Assembly: GCA_028709135.1 (NCBI GenBank) | Contig: JAQVXN010000067.1 | Location: forward strand, 1 to 8,672 | Source of the DNA: Bacteroidaceae bacterium | GTDB lineage: Bacteria > Bacteroidota > Bacteroidia > Bacteroidales > Bacteroidaceae | DNA: 8,672 nucleotides | Direction: 5' to 3' | In this document: piece after piece, positions 1 to 6,507 of the stretch | Position numbering within the stretch: the stretch's first letter is position 1 | How the letters are laid out: each line of letters begins with the position of its first letter | Made by a program: the position numbers and the translations under genes | The notes under the pieces: generated by a model | Told to the model about the DNA's origin: nothing | The model's database searches: none | Seen by the model: only the letters and a program-made list of their open reading frames with translations

Positions 1-1338
1 CGTCACATCCTCATCAGAGCCTTCCTGTCCTGAAGTATTGCGTGCTCGTCGTTGATTGATCTTTACAGAATCATCTTTGAGATTGCCATCCCATTTTTCG
101 GATTCGGAAGTATGCATAGACCAATTATTCGTTTTGCTGTAGGAAAAATTGGGTCTCAACTGAATACTCGTCAAAGTGTCGGGAGTCCATTCAAGATTAA
201 AATTCATATTGAATTCATCGTGCCAGCGAACAGAATGACTTGTATTGTCGTTATACCGAAAGGTGGAATCGTTGTAGTCCGTTTCAGCATGGCGTGAGGT
301 TTGATTTTCTGCATTTGAGAAATTGTAGCGCGCATTCCCCGAAAAACGATATTTATCTTTCTTATCTTTAGCATAACTAATGCCGCCACCTTTTGAGGCT
401 GTCAATCCGGGACGTTTTGCCTGAGAAAAGTTTACGGCGCCTTTACCACGCTCTGAGAAACCGGGATTGTTCACATTGTTCATTCCTCCCATGGCAGACA
501 AATGATACTCACTGCGAAACTTATTGATATTGAGAGAAGAACTGTAACGATCATGGTTACCGGTAGCAGCACTAGCCTGGCCCACAAGTCCTTTAAACAT
601 GTTGGGTTTGATTTCTATATCGAGTACATCGTTTTCCACACCGTCGTCGATGCCCGTTAATCTGGCCAAATCCGATTTGCGATCATACGTCTTAATTTTC
701 TTGATGATGTTGGCCGGCAAGTTTTTCAATGCCATTTGCGGATCATTGCCGAAAAACTTCCTCCCGTTTATCAATATTTTATCATAAATCTTACCATTGA
801 TTTTAAGTTGTCCGTTATCAGCCGTTTCTGCACCTGGGATAAGCGAAATCAAATCTTCCAACATGGCTCCCTCAGGAGCATGATAAGCATCCGCGTTATA
901 GGCCACCGTATCATTCATCACCGTGACAGGAGGCATGCTCGCCGTCACTACGGCTGCTCTCAAAATTACATCGGCAGGTTTTATTTGAATGTCTGAAACA
1001 GAAATGATGGGATGCGCCGCCGTCACACTAAATTTAAAAATGCCCGTCTGATAACCCACCAAAGAATAACTCATCACATATCGGCCTACGGGAAGCTTTC
1101 GAATGCTGTAACATCCCAATGAATCGGTAACTGCTCCGGCACAAAAAACACTGTCCTTTGCTGTCACCACACGCAACAATATTCCGGGCATACCACTTTT
1201 ATCCTTATCTGTAAAGCGTCCTGTCACAACCCCAAGCGTATCACCTACAGCAACTTTTTGAGCTACCACGTAACTACAGTCCGTCATCAAGAATATGATA
1301 CAGAAGAAAAACACCCTGTCAATTAATTTCTTCATCAT
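1..1338 (-). CDS. TonB-dependent receptor-like outer-membrane beta-barrel protein, C-terminus cut off by window edge
   Basis: The frame is open from ATG at 1338 to the left edge, giving 446 codons with no stop. Residues 1-27 form a signal peptide (MMKK, a run of F/I/L, then VVAQ). Residues about 36-118 read as a carboxypeptidase-regulatory-like beta-sandwich (GVVTGRFTDKDKSGMPGILL ... LPVGRYVMSYSLVGYQ). Residues about 136-245 look like a TonB-receptor plug (NDTVAYNADAY, LEDLISLIPG, INGRKFFGNDP, IEIKPNMFKG). After about 248, alternating polar and aromatic strands suggest barrel. Members of this Bacteroidota family are usually around 800-1000 residues, so roughly half is present. It is the last visible gene of the sigma-factor operon, 149 nt after the Spy-like gene, so it may be the output or the receptor arm of that regulator. 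The substrate is unknown. There are two adjacent ATG codons (1338, 1335); either could be the start. Family call is firm, role inferred. Confidence 0.88.
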   Translation of the reverse strand, partial: MMKKLIDRVFFFCIIFLMTDCSYVVAQKVAVGDTLGVVTGRFTDKDKSGMPGILLRVVTAKDSVFCAGAVTDSLGCYSIRKLPVGRYVMSYSLVGYQTGIFKFSVTAAHPIISVSDIQIKPADVILRAAVVTASMPPVTVMNDTVAYNADAYHAPEGAMLEDLISLIPGAETADNGQLKINGKIYDKILINGRKFFGNDPQMALKNLPANIIKKIKTYDRKSDLARLTGIDDGVENDVLDIEIKPNMFKGLVGQASAATGNHDRYSSSLNINKFRSEYHLSAMGGMNNVNNPGFSERGKGAVNFSQAKRPGLTASKGGGISYAKDKKDKYRFSGNARYNFSNAENQTSRHAETDYNDSTFRYNDNTSHSVRWHDEFNMNFNLEWTPDTLTSIQLRPNFSYSKTNNWSMHTSESEKWDGNLKDDSVKINQRRARNTSGQEGSDEDVT

Positions 1339-1395
1339 TATTATCCGATATGTTCCAACAAAAATTGGGTTTGTTTCCAGCCCTTAAATTTAATA

Positions 1396-1456
1396 GTTTT
1401 ATTCCAGTTTGTCCACCTTCCTGCTTTTGCGAAAGATGGACAACCTGAAATAAAAC
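1396..1456 (-). repeat. 61-bp near-perfect inverted repeat (long hairpin) between Spy-like gene and receptor gene
   Basis: The arms are 1396-1419 and 1433-1456, 24 bp each, and match at 21 of 24 positions. On the minus-strand transcript two of the three differences become U-G wobbles, leaving one G-A mismatch. The 13-nt centre can fold further (GC-AAAA-GC in the minus sense). The outer arms are AT-rich (GTTTTATT ... AATAAAAC) and the cores are TTGTCCA and TGGACAA. No U-run follows on either strand, so it is not a standard intrinsic terminator. It begins 31 nt after the Spy-like stop and ends 57 nt before the receptor start. It could be an RNA stability or attenuation element, a protein-binding palindrome, or a very small mobile repeat. 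Confidence 0.8.
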
Positions 1457-1487
1457 ATACTAAGAAACTCTATTTAAATTCATGCAC

Positions 1488-2000
1488 TCAATTGGAATCG
1501 CCTTGGTTTTGATGATTTTTCAACTTTCCTTTACCTTTGCGGTCTTTCAACGTCTTTTTAAACTTATCTGCATTATGACGTTCCGTCTCATAAATTTTTA
1601 AAATTTGTTTGGGCGAAAGAATCTTCCGGAACTTATCATAATAGGACTCGCGAATATCCAGCATTTTCTTACTCACCTCAAACTGATTCCGAATGCGTGC
1701 TTCTATTTCTGCGTCCGTCAAATCTTGCTTCTGACCCTTTAAACCTTTTTCATTGCCTTTATTTCGCTTCATTTTGCGGCAATCCATCATATCCTTCAAA
1801 TATTGAGTATAAAGAGGTGTAAACTTCGCGGCTGTGGCATCGTCCAACATCAGGACATGAACCATTTGATTACTCTGATGTTGCCGAATCTGCTCCTCAT
1901 TGGCATGTTTACGGTTTTGCGATTCCGCGTTCTGTGCACGCATCATGTCCTGACTTCCCCAGAACAACAGTACAAACATAAAAATCAAATACTTCTTCAT
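1488..2000 (-). CDS. Secreted Spy/LTXXQ-like helical protein, candidate periplasmic sensor
   Basis: The protein has 170 residues. Residues 1-23 form a signal peptide (MKKYLIFMFVLLFWG ... MMRAQ), so it should be periplasmic or surface-exposed. The rest is highly charged and helical. Residues 52-75 (LDDATAAKFTPLYTQYLKDM) and 94-141 (LTDAEIEARI, KKMLDIRESYYDKFRKILSP, KQILKIYETER) resemble the paired helices and the LTxxQ-like LSPKQ motif of Spy/CpxP-type proteins. The C-terminus (150-170) is Lys/Gly/Asn-rich and probably disordered. It lies third in the operon, 25 nt after the candidate anti-sigma gene. In Spy/CpxP/CnrX-like families such proteins act as chaperones or sense metals or misfolding. 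Several His and Met residues are present (H32, H41, H48, M70, M71), but a metal site cannot be shown from sequence alone. The family assignment rests on motif recognition; the sensing role is inference. Confidence 0.82.
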   Translation of the reverse strand: MKKYLIFMFVLLFWGSQDMMRAQNAESQNRKHANEEQIRQHQSNQMVHVLMLDDATAAKFTPLYTQYLKDMMDCRKMKRNKGNEKGLKGQKQDLTDAEIEARIRNQFEVSKKMLDIRESYYDKFRKILSPKQILKIYETERHNADKFKKTLKDRKGKGKLKNHQNQGDSN

Positions 2001-2025
2001 TTTATTACTGTTTTATAATTAAACG

Positions 2026-2388
2026 TCATTTTAAGAATTCATCATTTTCTACAATAGAGGCCATCATTTCAAGATCCTCATCACCCAATTCATTAATCCA
2101 CGAATCATCCGCTCCGCTTGCAGTCTTATCTATTTGTTGGGTAGTTGCTGCAGGCTGCTTGTCTGCTTCATTTTTTACAATCGTCCGCCCGGGAATGAAA
2201 ACTAGTCCGACAAGAATAGCCGCCGATGACAACATGATGATGCTTCTTTTCAACACCAACCTGCGACGACGTTGCTGTGAGACCTTAAGCATTACCTTTT
2301 GCTGCGCTTCCTGAAAAAAGCCGTCCGGCACTTGATAGGGCGTCTGCTTTCCAATAAAATCAAAATCTTTTCTTTCCATCTTATTCAT
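2026..2388 (-). CDS. Small single-pass membrane protein, candidate anti-sigma factor
   Basis: The protein has 120 residues. The N-terminal part (1-46) carries TPYQVPDGFFQEAQQKV, a motif I know from small proteins encoded beside ECF sigma factors in Bacteroidota, followed by a basic RRRR patch. One membrane helix spans about residues 47-66 (LKRSIIMLSSAAILVGLVFI), and the basic residues before it predict a cytoplasmic N-terminus. The remaining 52 residues would be periplasmic, ending in an acidic segment (DEDLEMMASIVENDEFLK). Its start overlaps the sigma-factor stop by 8 nt, which indicates translational coupling and near-equal amounts of the two proteins, as expected for a sigma/anti-sigma pair. 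A later ATG at 2379 (M4) is an alternative start. It has no recognisable zinc-binding anti-sigma (ZAS) motif, so the anti-sigma role rests on topology and position. Confidence 0.85.
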   Translation of the reverse strand: MNKMERKDFDFIGKQTPYQVPDGFFQEAQQKVMLKVSQQRRRRLVLKRSIIMLSSAAILVGLVFIPGRTIVKNEADKQPAATTQQIDKTASGADDSWINELGDEDLEMMASIVENDEFLK

Positions 2389-2908
2389 TCATCATATATT
2401 TTTTGATTTTCTCTTTAGCATAATGATAATCCACTTTCAAATTTTCCACCTTGATGTTCGTAATTCTACTGATCTCGGCATATTCCAACTCATCGTAATA
2501 ACGAAGATTAAACACCACACGCTGTTTCTCAGGCAGGGTGAGTATTGCTTTTTGAAAATTTACAGCCAACTCGTTCTCATAATCTACATATTCCGTCGTC
2601 AGCAATTCGGACGTCAATCCCGCCTCTAAAGGAACTTCAGACTCATTTTGATGATGCAGAAACCTGACACATTCATTAGTTGCTATTTTGTATATCCACG
2701 TTTTCAAAGAGCAATCTCTACGAAAAGAACTCAGGTTGCGGAACACCCGAAGAAAGACTTCCTGCATCACGTCCTCTGCATCTGCATGCACCACAACCAT
2801 ACGGCGAATGAAAAAGTAAAGCGATTTCTGATATGCATCCATCAACATCCGAAAGCCTTGCTCTTTGTTTTTTTGATACAATCCGTAGATTTCGTCGTCG
2901 TTTATCAT
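2381..2908 (-). CDS. ECF-type RNA polymerase sigma factor (sigma-70 family)
   Basis: At 175 residues the protein has the usual ECF length. Region 2 covers about residues 20-87, with DAEDVMQEVFLRVFRNL (43-59) for core binding and WIYKIATNECVRFL (71-84) for -10 recognition. Region 4 covers about 121-172 (LPEKQRVVFNLRYYDELEYA, then a helix-turn-helix to AKEKIKKYM) for -35 recognition. Regions 1.1 and 3 are absent, as in all ECF factors. It is the first gene of the minus-strand operon and overlaps the candidate anti-sigma gene by 8 nt. A terminator for the preceding gene lies at 3005-3038, so its own promoter must sit in the roughly 100 bp before the start. No housekeeping TAnnTTTG box is visible there, which fits autoregulation. 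The target regulon is unknown. Confidence 0.95.
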   Translation of the reverse strand: MINDDEIYGLYQKNKEQGFRMLMDAYQKSLYFFIRRMVVVHADAEDVMQEVFLRVFRNLSSFRRDCSLKTWIYKIATNECVRFLHHQNESEVPLEAGLTSELLTTEYVDYENELAVNFQKAILTLPEKQRVVFNLRYYDELEYAEISRITNIKVENLKVDYHYAKEKIKKYMMNE

Positions 2909-2933
2909 TCTCGCAGATTAGCTGGTTTAATAC

Positions 2934-2961
2934 TATAGACCCTGAAAATGCCAGAAGTTAA
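2934..2961 (-). promoter_or_regulatory. Candidate ECF-type promoter of the sigma-factor operon
   Basis: On the minus strand TTAACTT (2961-2955) is followed after 15 nt by TCTATA (2939-2934). This resembles the AACTT / TCnnA pattern seen at many ECF-dependent promoters. It lies 26 nt before the sigma-factor ATG, downstream of the terminator of the preceding gene, where a promoter is needed. The match is short and the recognition sequence of this sigma factor is unknown. Confidence 0.3.
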
Positions 2962-3004
2962 ATCGTGGCGCCTCATTTTTATTTTTTTAATGTTTCTAGC
3001 TATC

Positions 3005-3038
3005 AAAAAAGAGCAACCCTTTGACAGATTGCTCTCTT
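3005..3038 (-). terminator. Intrinsic terminator of the OmpA-family gene
   Basis: On the minus strand AGAGCAA (3035-3029) pairs perfectly with TTGCTCT (3016-3010) across a 12-nt loop, and a run of T follows (3009-3005). It starts 49 nt after the OmpA-family stop codon and ends about 100 nt before the sigma-factor gene, so it separates the two transcripts. Confidence 0.85.
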
Positions 3039-3083
3039 CCCTTATTAAACCTAAACTAGAACATTTTCATTTTCGAATCTAAA

Positions 3084-3953
3084 TCATTCATTATTTGTCT
3101 CAGGAGCTTTATCAATCAAATCCATAAACTGATCGAGTTTTGGAGTGATAATAATCTGAGTTCGGCGATTACGCTGCTTTCCCACTTCGGTGTCATTGGT
3201 TGTAATCGGATTGTATTCTCCGCGTCCCGCAGCCGATAAACGTTTCGGATCAACACCATATTGCGTTTGCAACGCCTGCACAACGGAAGATGCACGTAAG
3301 CAACTCAAATCCCAATTGTTACGGATGTTGGGCTGCGAGATAGGCACAGGATCAGTATTTCCTTCTACTAACACATCGTAATCCTTATAATCTTTTATGA
3401 TTTTGGCAATTTTACTCAATGTTTCAGAAGCACGGTCATTAATCAAATAACTTCCGGATTTATAAAGCATATTGTCTGCCAAAGAAATATAAACCACTCC
3501 TTTAAGAACCTTTACGTCCACTTCCTGTAGTTCGTCGCGATTCAAACTACGCGTCAAATTATTGGTCAACACAATATTGAGAGAATCTGATTTCGTTTTT
3601 GCATCTACCAATTGCTTGATGAAGCGATTGGAAGCATTGATTTCGTCTACAAGTTTCGAAATATTTACATTGCCTTGGGAATTCTGCTGCAAACTCTTAT
3701 CAAGTGAACCCTGCAGTCTCCCGTAATCAGCGCGCAAATCCTCCATTCGTTTCTGCTCTGTACCCAAACGATCCTGAAGATTTTTAGTTGTACTGTTACA
3801 TCCGGCCAGCTCTACACGTGTATCTTCATTCAACTGCCTCAGCTTGGCGTTTTCATTTCGTAGAGCTTCCATTTCTTTTTTACTCACACAACTGCTCATC
3901 ACAATAGTTAAAAGCAGCGTCATTAATAAAATCAGTCGATGTTTCATTTTCAT
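3084..3953 (-). CDS. OmpA-family peptidoglycan-binding lipoprotein
   Basis: The protein has 289 residues. Residues 1-22 are a lipoprotein signal ending in MSSC, with Cys22 as the lipidation site. A charged heptad-like region at about 24-140 is probably a coiled coil (EMEALRNENAKLRQLNED ...). The OmpA C-terminal domain runs from about 150 to 272. It has VEGNTDPVPI (196-205), NWDLSCLRA (213-221) and GRGEYNP ... GKQRNRRTQIII (243-269); Asp215 and the Arg residues near 261-264 occupy the positions that bind diaminopimelate in this family. The likely job is to tether the outer membrane to peptidoglycan; the coiled coil sets the distance. It has no beta-barrel. A strong terminator follows. Its promoter is unclear: TATCTTGC about 55 nt upstream on the minus strand only partly matches TAnnTTTG. 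It is probably transcribed alone, 125 nt after the DUF1232 gene. Confidence 0.93.
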   Translation of the reverse strand: MKMKHRLILLMTLLLTIVMSSCVSKKEMEALRNENAKLRQLNEDTRVELAGCNSTTKNLQDRLGTEQKRMEDLRADYGRLQGSLDKSLQQNSQGNVNISKLVDEINASNRFIKQLVDAKTKSDSLNIVLTNNLTRSLNRDELQEVDVKVLKGVVYISLADNMLYKSGSYLINDRASETLSKIAKIIKDYKDYDVLVEGNTDPVPISQPNIRNNWDLSCLRASSVVQALQTQYGVDPKRLSAAGRGEYNPITTNDTEVGKQRNRRTQIIITPKLDQFMDLIDKAPETNNE

Positions 3954-4078
3954 TAATAATTATGGACAGATCTTCCAATCCATCCTGATTTGAATTTTCG
4001 TGGGGCAAGATACGTATTTCCAAACGGAAAAGAGAACTTTTTAAGAACCTTTATGCAGGATTGAATTTTATTTAGCTT

Positions 4079-4528
4079 TTAAGAAATCGGCAAATTTTGG
4101 TTTTTAAGAACGTCACGCTGTTTGCGATTCCACAAGTAGTAGCGTTCGAGTTCCTTATCGGCCACCTTCACCACATATCCTATCAATGCCGCATCATCCA
4201 AAAAGCCTGCTCCCGGAATCCAGTCAGGAATCAAATCGAATGGCGTCACTACGTATATCAGTACAGCTACAATCAGAATCAACTTATAACCGTTATATTG
4301 TGAGTAGCGTTTACTGATAATATCACTTACATAAAAATAGAGCAATATCAAATCCTTCAGGACCGGAGCCAAGGCCCGATTTCGAAACATGTGGGCAACA
4401 AGTCCCAAAAGATTACGCACTTTGTTTCTATCGCTCAGATAATCTTTAGCCTCACGATACCAACGCCCTTGTTCAAACTGGTGGAAAAGCTCCCGCACGG
4501 TTGATTTCATACGCATGTTCTTTCTCAT
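4079..4528 (-). CDS. YkvA-like DUF1232 membrane protein
   Basis: The protein has 149 residues when started at ATG 4528. This start has a strong ribosome-binding site (GGAGGG) 6 nt upstream, unusually clear for this group, and lies downstream of the promoter at 4589-4620. A longer reading from TTG at 4600 would start inside that promoter and is rejected. A hydrophobic stretch occurs at about 59-71 and a membrane helix at about 82-96 (KLILIVAVLIYVVTP). The family signature FDLIPDWIPGAGFLDDA follows at 97-113. The rest is basic and amphipathic. YkvA/DUF1232 proteins are small membrane proteins of unknown function, sometimes encoded near envelope or stress genes. No clear terminator separates it from the OmpA-family gene 125 nt downstream, so some read-through is possible. 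Family call firm, function unknown. Confidence 0.9.
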   Translation of the reverse strand: MRKNMRMKSTVRELFHQFEQGRWYREAKDYLSDRNKVRNLLGLVAHMFRNRALAPVLKDLILLYFYVSDIISKRYSQYNGYKLILIVAVLIYVVTPFDLIPDWIPGAGFLDDAALIGYVVKVADKELERYYLWNRKQRDVLKNQNLPIS

Positions 4529-4588
4529 TTTGTTCCCTCCTTCATTATTTTCTCCGACCTGCCACATAACAGCAAGGCTTGTAGGGTC

Positions 4589-4620
4589 CAAATATAACAA
4601 GAATTACTCATAAATCAAAA
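4589..4620 (-). promoter_or_regulatory. Bacteroidota-type housekeeping promoter for the DUF1232 gene
   Basis: On the minus strand a TTTTG element (4620-4616) and TATATTTG (4596-4589) are separated by exactly 19 nt, matching the known -33 TTTG / -7 TAnnTTTG promoter of Bacteroides relatives. Transcription would begin near 4582 and leave a leader of about 50 nt before the ATG at 4528. Confidence 0.75.
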
Positions 4621-4788
4621 TCAACACCTCTTTTTTCAATTTTATTCTTCTCAATGGCGCCGTTTCCCTTCTGACAAGTAGGCTAGATTCAAAAACGAAG
4701 TGCAAAAATTTGCGGATACTTTTCTTTGATTTGGCTGAAAGTCTATCAGAATATCGTGTTCTCAATGAAATGTTACCTCTCATTCTAT

Positions 4789-4872
4789 GTGACGCGGTGC
4801 GTTTCTTTTGTGACGCGACGCGTTTTTTTCATGACGCACTGCGTTTCTTTTGTGACGCACTGCGTCACCAAC
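4789..4872. repeat. Tandem array of four 21-bp units, each with a palindromic core
   Basis: Units begin at 4789, 4810, 4831 and 4852, an exact 21-bp period. The shared core is RTGACGCRNTGCGT, followed by a T-rich tail (TTCTTTT) in the first three units. Unit 2 has ACGCGACGCGT in place of the usual core. Each core is a small inverted repeat with dyad centres at 4797, 4818, 4839 and 4860. The last unit is a perfect 17-bp palindrome, GTGACGCA-C-TGCGTCAC (4852-4868). Two helical turns per unit would put all dyads on one face of the DNA, as in arrays of protein-binding sites. It lies about 170 bp upstream of the DUF1232 promoter. A minisatellite with no function is the main alternative. Confidence 0.85.
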
Positions 4873-5100
4873 TTTGATTCAGCAAGTAAAAATTTGAAAA
4901 ACACGATTGAAGCATTTATTTGAAAGTAACGGGGTTATTTTACGGCCTGTATTTTCGCAAAAAGAAAACGAAGACAAACAACAGGCCCAGAGCTAAATTG
5001 AACTTTTCTTGCTCTAAACTTCATTTTTTAAAACATTTCAGTTCATTTTGATCTTGACTGTTGACTCTAGGTTTTATCTGAACATATACCTTATTATATC

Positions 5101-5214
5101 TTAGTTCATTTTGTAGAAAGCATTATTTTGCCGCATAACAAAAAAGAAGATGCTTGCCACCTTGGGAACCAGCAAGATCAACATAGCAAGAAGGACAATC
5201 AGAAAATCTTTCAA
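5101..5214 (-). CDS. Possible very small hydrophobic protein or gene remnant (uncertain)
   Basis: A frame on the minus strand, open from the MFS stop codon to TAA at 5101-5103, contains a strongly hydrophobic coding-like stretch. From a TTG at 5214 it gives 37 residues: MKDFLIVLLAMLILLVPK followed by VASIFFFVMRQNNAFYKMN. The only in-frame ATG codons that could start most of the stretch are internal, the first at 5184. There is no Shine-Dalgarno sequence, but an AT-rich leader of the kind used in this phylum precedes it. It follows the MFS gene in the same reading frame, 54 nt after its stop, so it could be cotranscribed as a small membrane protein, or it could be the tail of a decayed membrane-protein gene. 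I do not recognise a family. Chance is a real possibility in AT-rich DNA. Confidence 0.2.
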   Translation of the reverse strand: MKDFLIVLLAMLILLVPKVASIFFFVMRQNNAFYKMN

Positions 5215-5268
5215 CTTTTTGGTTCTGTAAATATTTATTTTAAAAAGCGCGATTCTGGTGCTTATCTG

Positions 5269-6507
5269 TTACTGGACATCATCCGTTTTTGTCTTCTTAG
5301 AAAACATTTTTTTCATAAAGCATGTTTTAGTGATTGCAAATAGCAACGGAATCGATACTAATTGAGAAACGATCGAGACAAGAACCATCAAAGAAATCGA
5401 GGTATCATAAAGTATGCCCAGCATCCAGCTTCCCAGAAACCAACAAACCCCAAAAGAAGTTTCAAATATGCCAAAACCCGTTGATCGATTTTCTTTCGGA
5501 ACTAAAGATGTTACGGCTGATTTTAAAATAGTTTCCTGAGCTCCCATGCCGATACCCCAAAGTGTAATGCCAACAATAATGAAACCAATAGAATGAGAGA
5601 GGAAGACAAATGGAGCAAAAAAAGCAGACAAGAAATTGGAAACAATCAATACTTTTATTCCATATTTATCGTATGCCCAACCGAAGATAAGCGCCGAAAC
5701 GGCATCGACCAACATGGCCCCGGCATAAAGCAACGGTAAAAAAGAATCCGGAACGATTGAAAGTTTCGCTACATGCATGGTGATTATCGGGAAATCGATG
5801 AAACCAAAGGCAAATAAACTAATCGCTATGATATACACGATAAATCGTGAATTCATTTTGAGTTTTTGCTTCTCCTCGATGCTTATTTCAAAATTTTCGG
5901 GATGAGGAAATTTGTGCTTGGCTTTTAATAAGAAATATAAGGTAAAAAAAGCCGGGATTATCAATGCTCCGAAACAGATTCTATAAGTAGAAAACAAATC
6001 ATCACTCCCTTTCCGAAATAAAAGAATGACAAATAAAAATACGGGGCCGCAAAATGCTCCTATTTGATCCATAAATTCCTGAAGTGCAAAGGCTTTTCCT
6101 TCGCCCACCTGTGCAGAAGCAAATGACACCAAAGTGTTTTTGGAGGGTTGTCGGATTGCTTTTCCAAAGCGCTCCATAATAATTAAGAGACAGGCCCATT
6201 TCCATCCGTTTTCAGGAATTAAAGCCAGCAGTGGTATTGCAACCATATTGATAGCATATCCGATGATCGACATCGTCCAATAATTTCGTTTTTTGTCTGT
6301 AAAATAACCGGTAACCAGACGAAGAGAATAGCCTATCAGCTCACCAAACCCCATAATGAAACCGATCGTAGCCGCAGAAACACCTGCTAATTTCAAATAA
6401 GCGCCATAAATGCTACGCGCACCTTCATGAGTCATATCCGAAAACAAACTAACCACTCCCATCAGAATGACAAACGACAACGCAACTTTAGCAGTCTTTT
6501 TCTTCAT
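5269..6507 (-). CDS. Major facilitator superfamily (MFS) transporter, substrate unknown
   Basis: The protein has 412 residues and about 12 predicted membrane helices, the usual MFS size. The N-terminus reads VSLFSDMTHEGARSIYGAYL (19-38), a pattern I associate with one subgroup of uncharacterised MFS proteins. The loop between helices 2 and 3 has GYFTDKKRNYW (67-77), matching MFS motif A (GxxxDRxGRR-like), and the equivalent loop in the second half has GWAYDKYGIK (276-285). A hydrophilic central loop lies at about 195-220. The C-terminus is short and basic (KKMFSKKTKTDDVQ). The substrate cannot be told; efflux of small molecules is as likely as uptake. It stands alone on its strand and is divergent from the hydrolase gene. 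Only a weak AGG precedes the ATG. Several TAnnTTTG-like boxes occur upstream, but none has a properly spaced -33 element, so the promoter is not placed. Confidence 0.93.
   Translation of the reverse strand: MKKKTAKVALSFVILMGVVSLFSDMTHEGARSIYGAYLKLAGVSAATIGFIMGFGELIGYSLRLVTGYFTDKKRNYWTMSIIGYAINMVAIPLLALIPENGWKWACLLIIMERFGKAIRQPSKNTLVSFASAQVGEGKAFALQEFMDQIGAFCGPVFLFVILLFRKGSDDLFSTYRICFGALIIPAFFTLYFLLKAKHKFPHPENFEISIEEKQKLKMNSRFIVYIIAISLFAFGFIDFPIITMHVAKLSIVPDSFLPLLYAGAMLVDAVSALIFGWAYDKYGIKVLIVSNFLSAFFAPFVFLSHSIGFIIVGITLWGIGMGAQETILKSAVTSLVPKENRSTGFGIFETSFGVCWFLGSWMLGILYDTSISLMVLVSIVSQLVSIPLLFAITKTCFMKKMFSKKTKTDDVQ

Larger units (their letters stand above)
4601..5268. other. Long intergenic region between the MFS and DUF1232 genes
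   Basis: No convincing full-length gene was found here on either strand. It holds the -33 end of the DUF1232 promoter, the phased 21-bp repeat array (4789-4872), a short inverted repeat GGCCTGT / ACAGGCC (4944-4950 and 4981-4987, 30-nt loop), an 11-bp direct repeat AGTTCATTTTG (5040-5050 and 5103-5113), and a possible small hydrophobic ORF (5101-5214). Just after the MFS stop, AAGC ... GCTT followed by TTTT (about 5240-5262, minus strand) could be a weak terminator, but its stem is short and interrupted. Confidence 0.6.

Noticed and set aside
1396..1456. Reading the long palindrome as an intrinsic terminator
   Set aside because: No run of U follows the stem on either strand: the minus strand continues TATTAAATTT and the plus strand ATACTAAG.
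2423..2938. Plus-strand open frames opposite the sigma-factor gene
   Set aside because: They are antisense shadows of a sigma factor with clear regions 2 and 4; their translations show no domain.
4038..4111. Direct repeat TTTTTAAGAAC at 4038-4048 and 4101-4111
   Set aside because: It is short and AT-rich, and one copy lies inside the DUF1232 coding end. Chance is the simplest explanation.
4529..4600. N-terminal extension of the DUF1232 protein from a TTG at 4600
   Set aside because: The TTG lies within the promoter elements at 4589-4620, upstream of the expected transcript start. The ATG at 4528 has a strong ribosome-binding site, and the extra 24 residues have no family match.
4726..4923. 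Open frame of 65 codons on the plus strand across the repeat array
   Set aside because: Its translation is mostly the 21-bp repeat read in frame (recurrent VT and CVSF), because 21 is a multiple of three. It has no recognisable domain or ribosome-binding site.
6002..6205. Minus-strand 67-codon frame inside the MFS gene
   Set aside because: It overlaps a complete 12-helix transporter in another frame and has no independent support.
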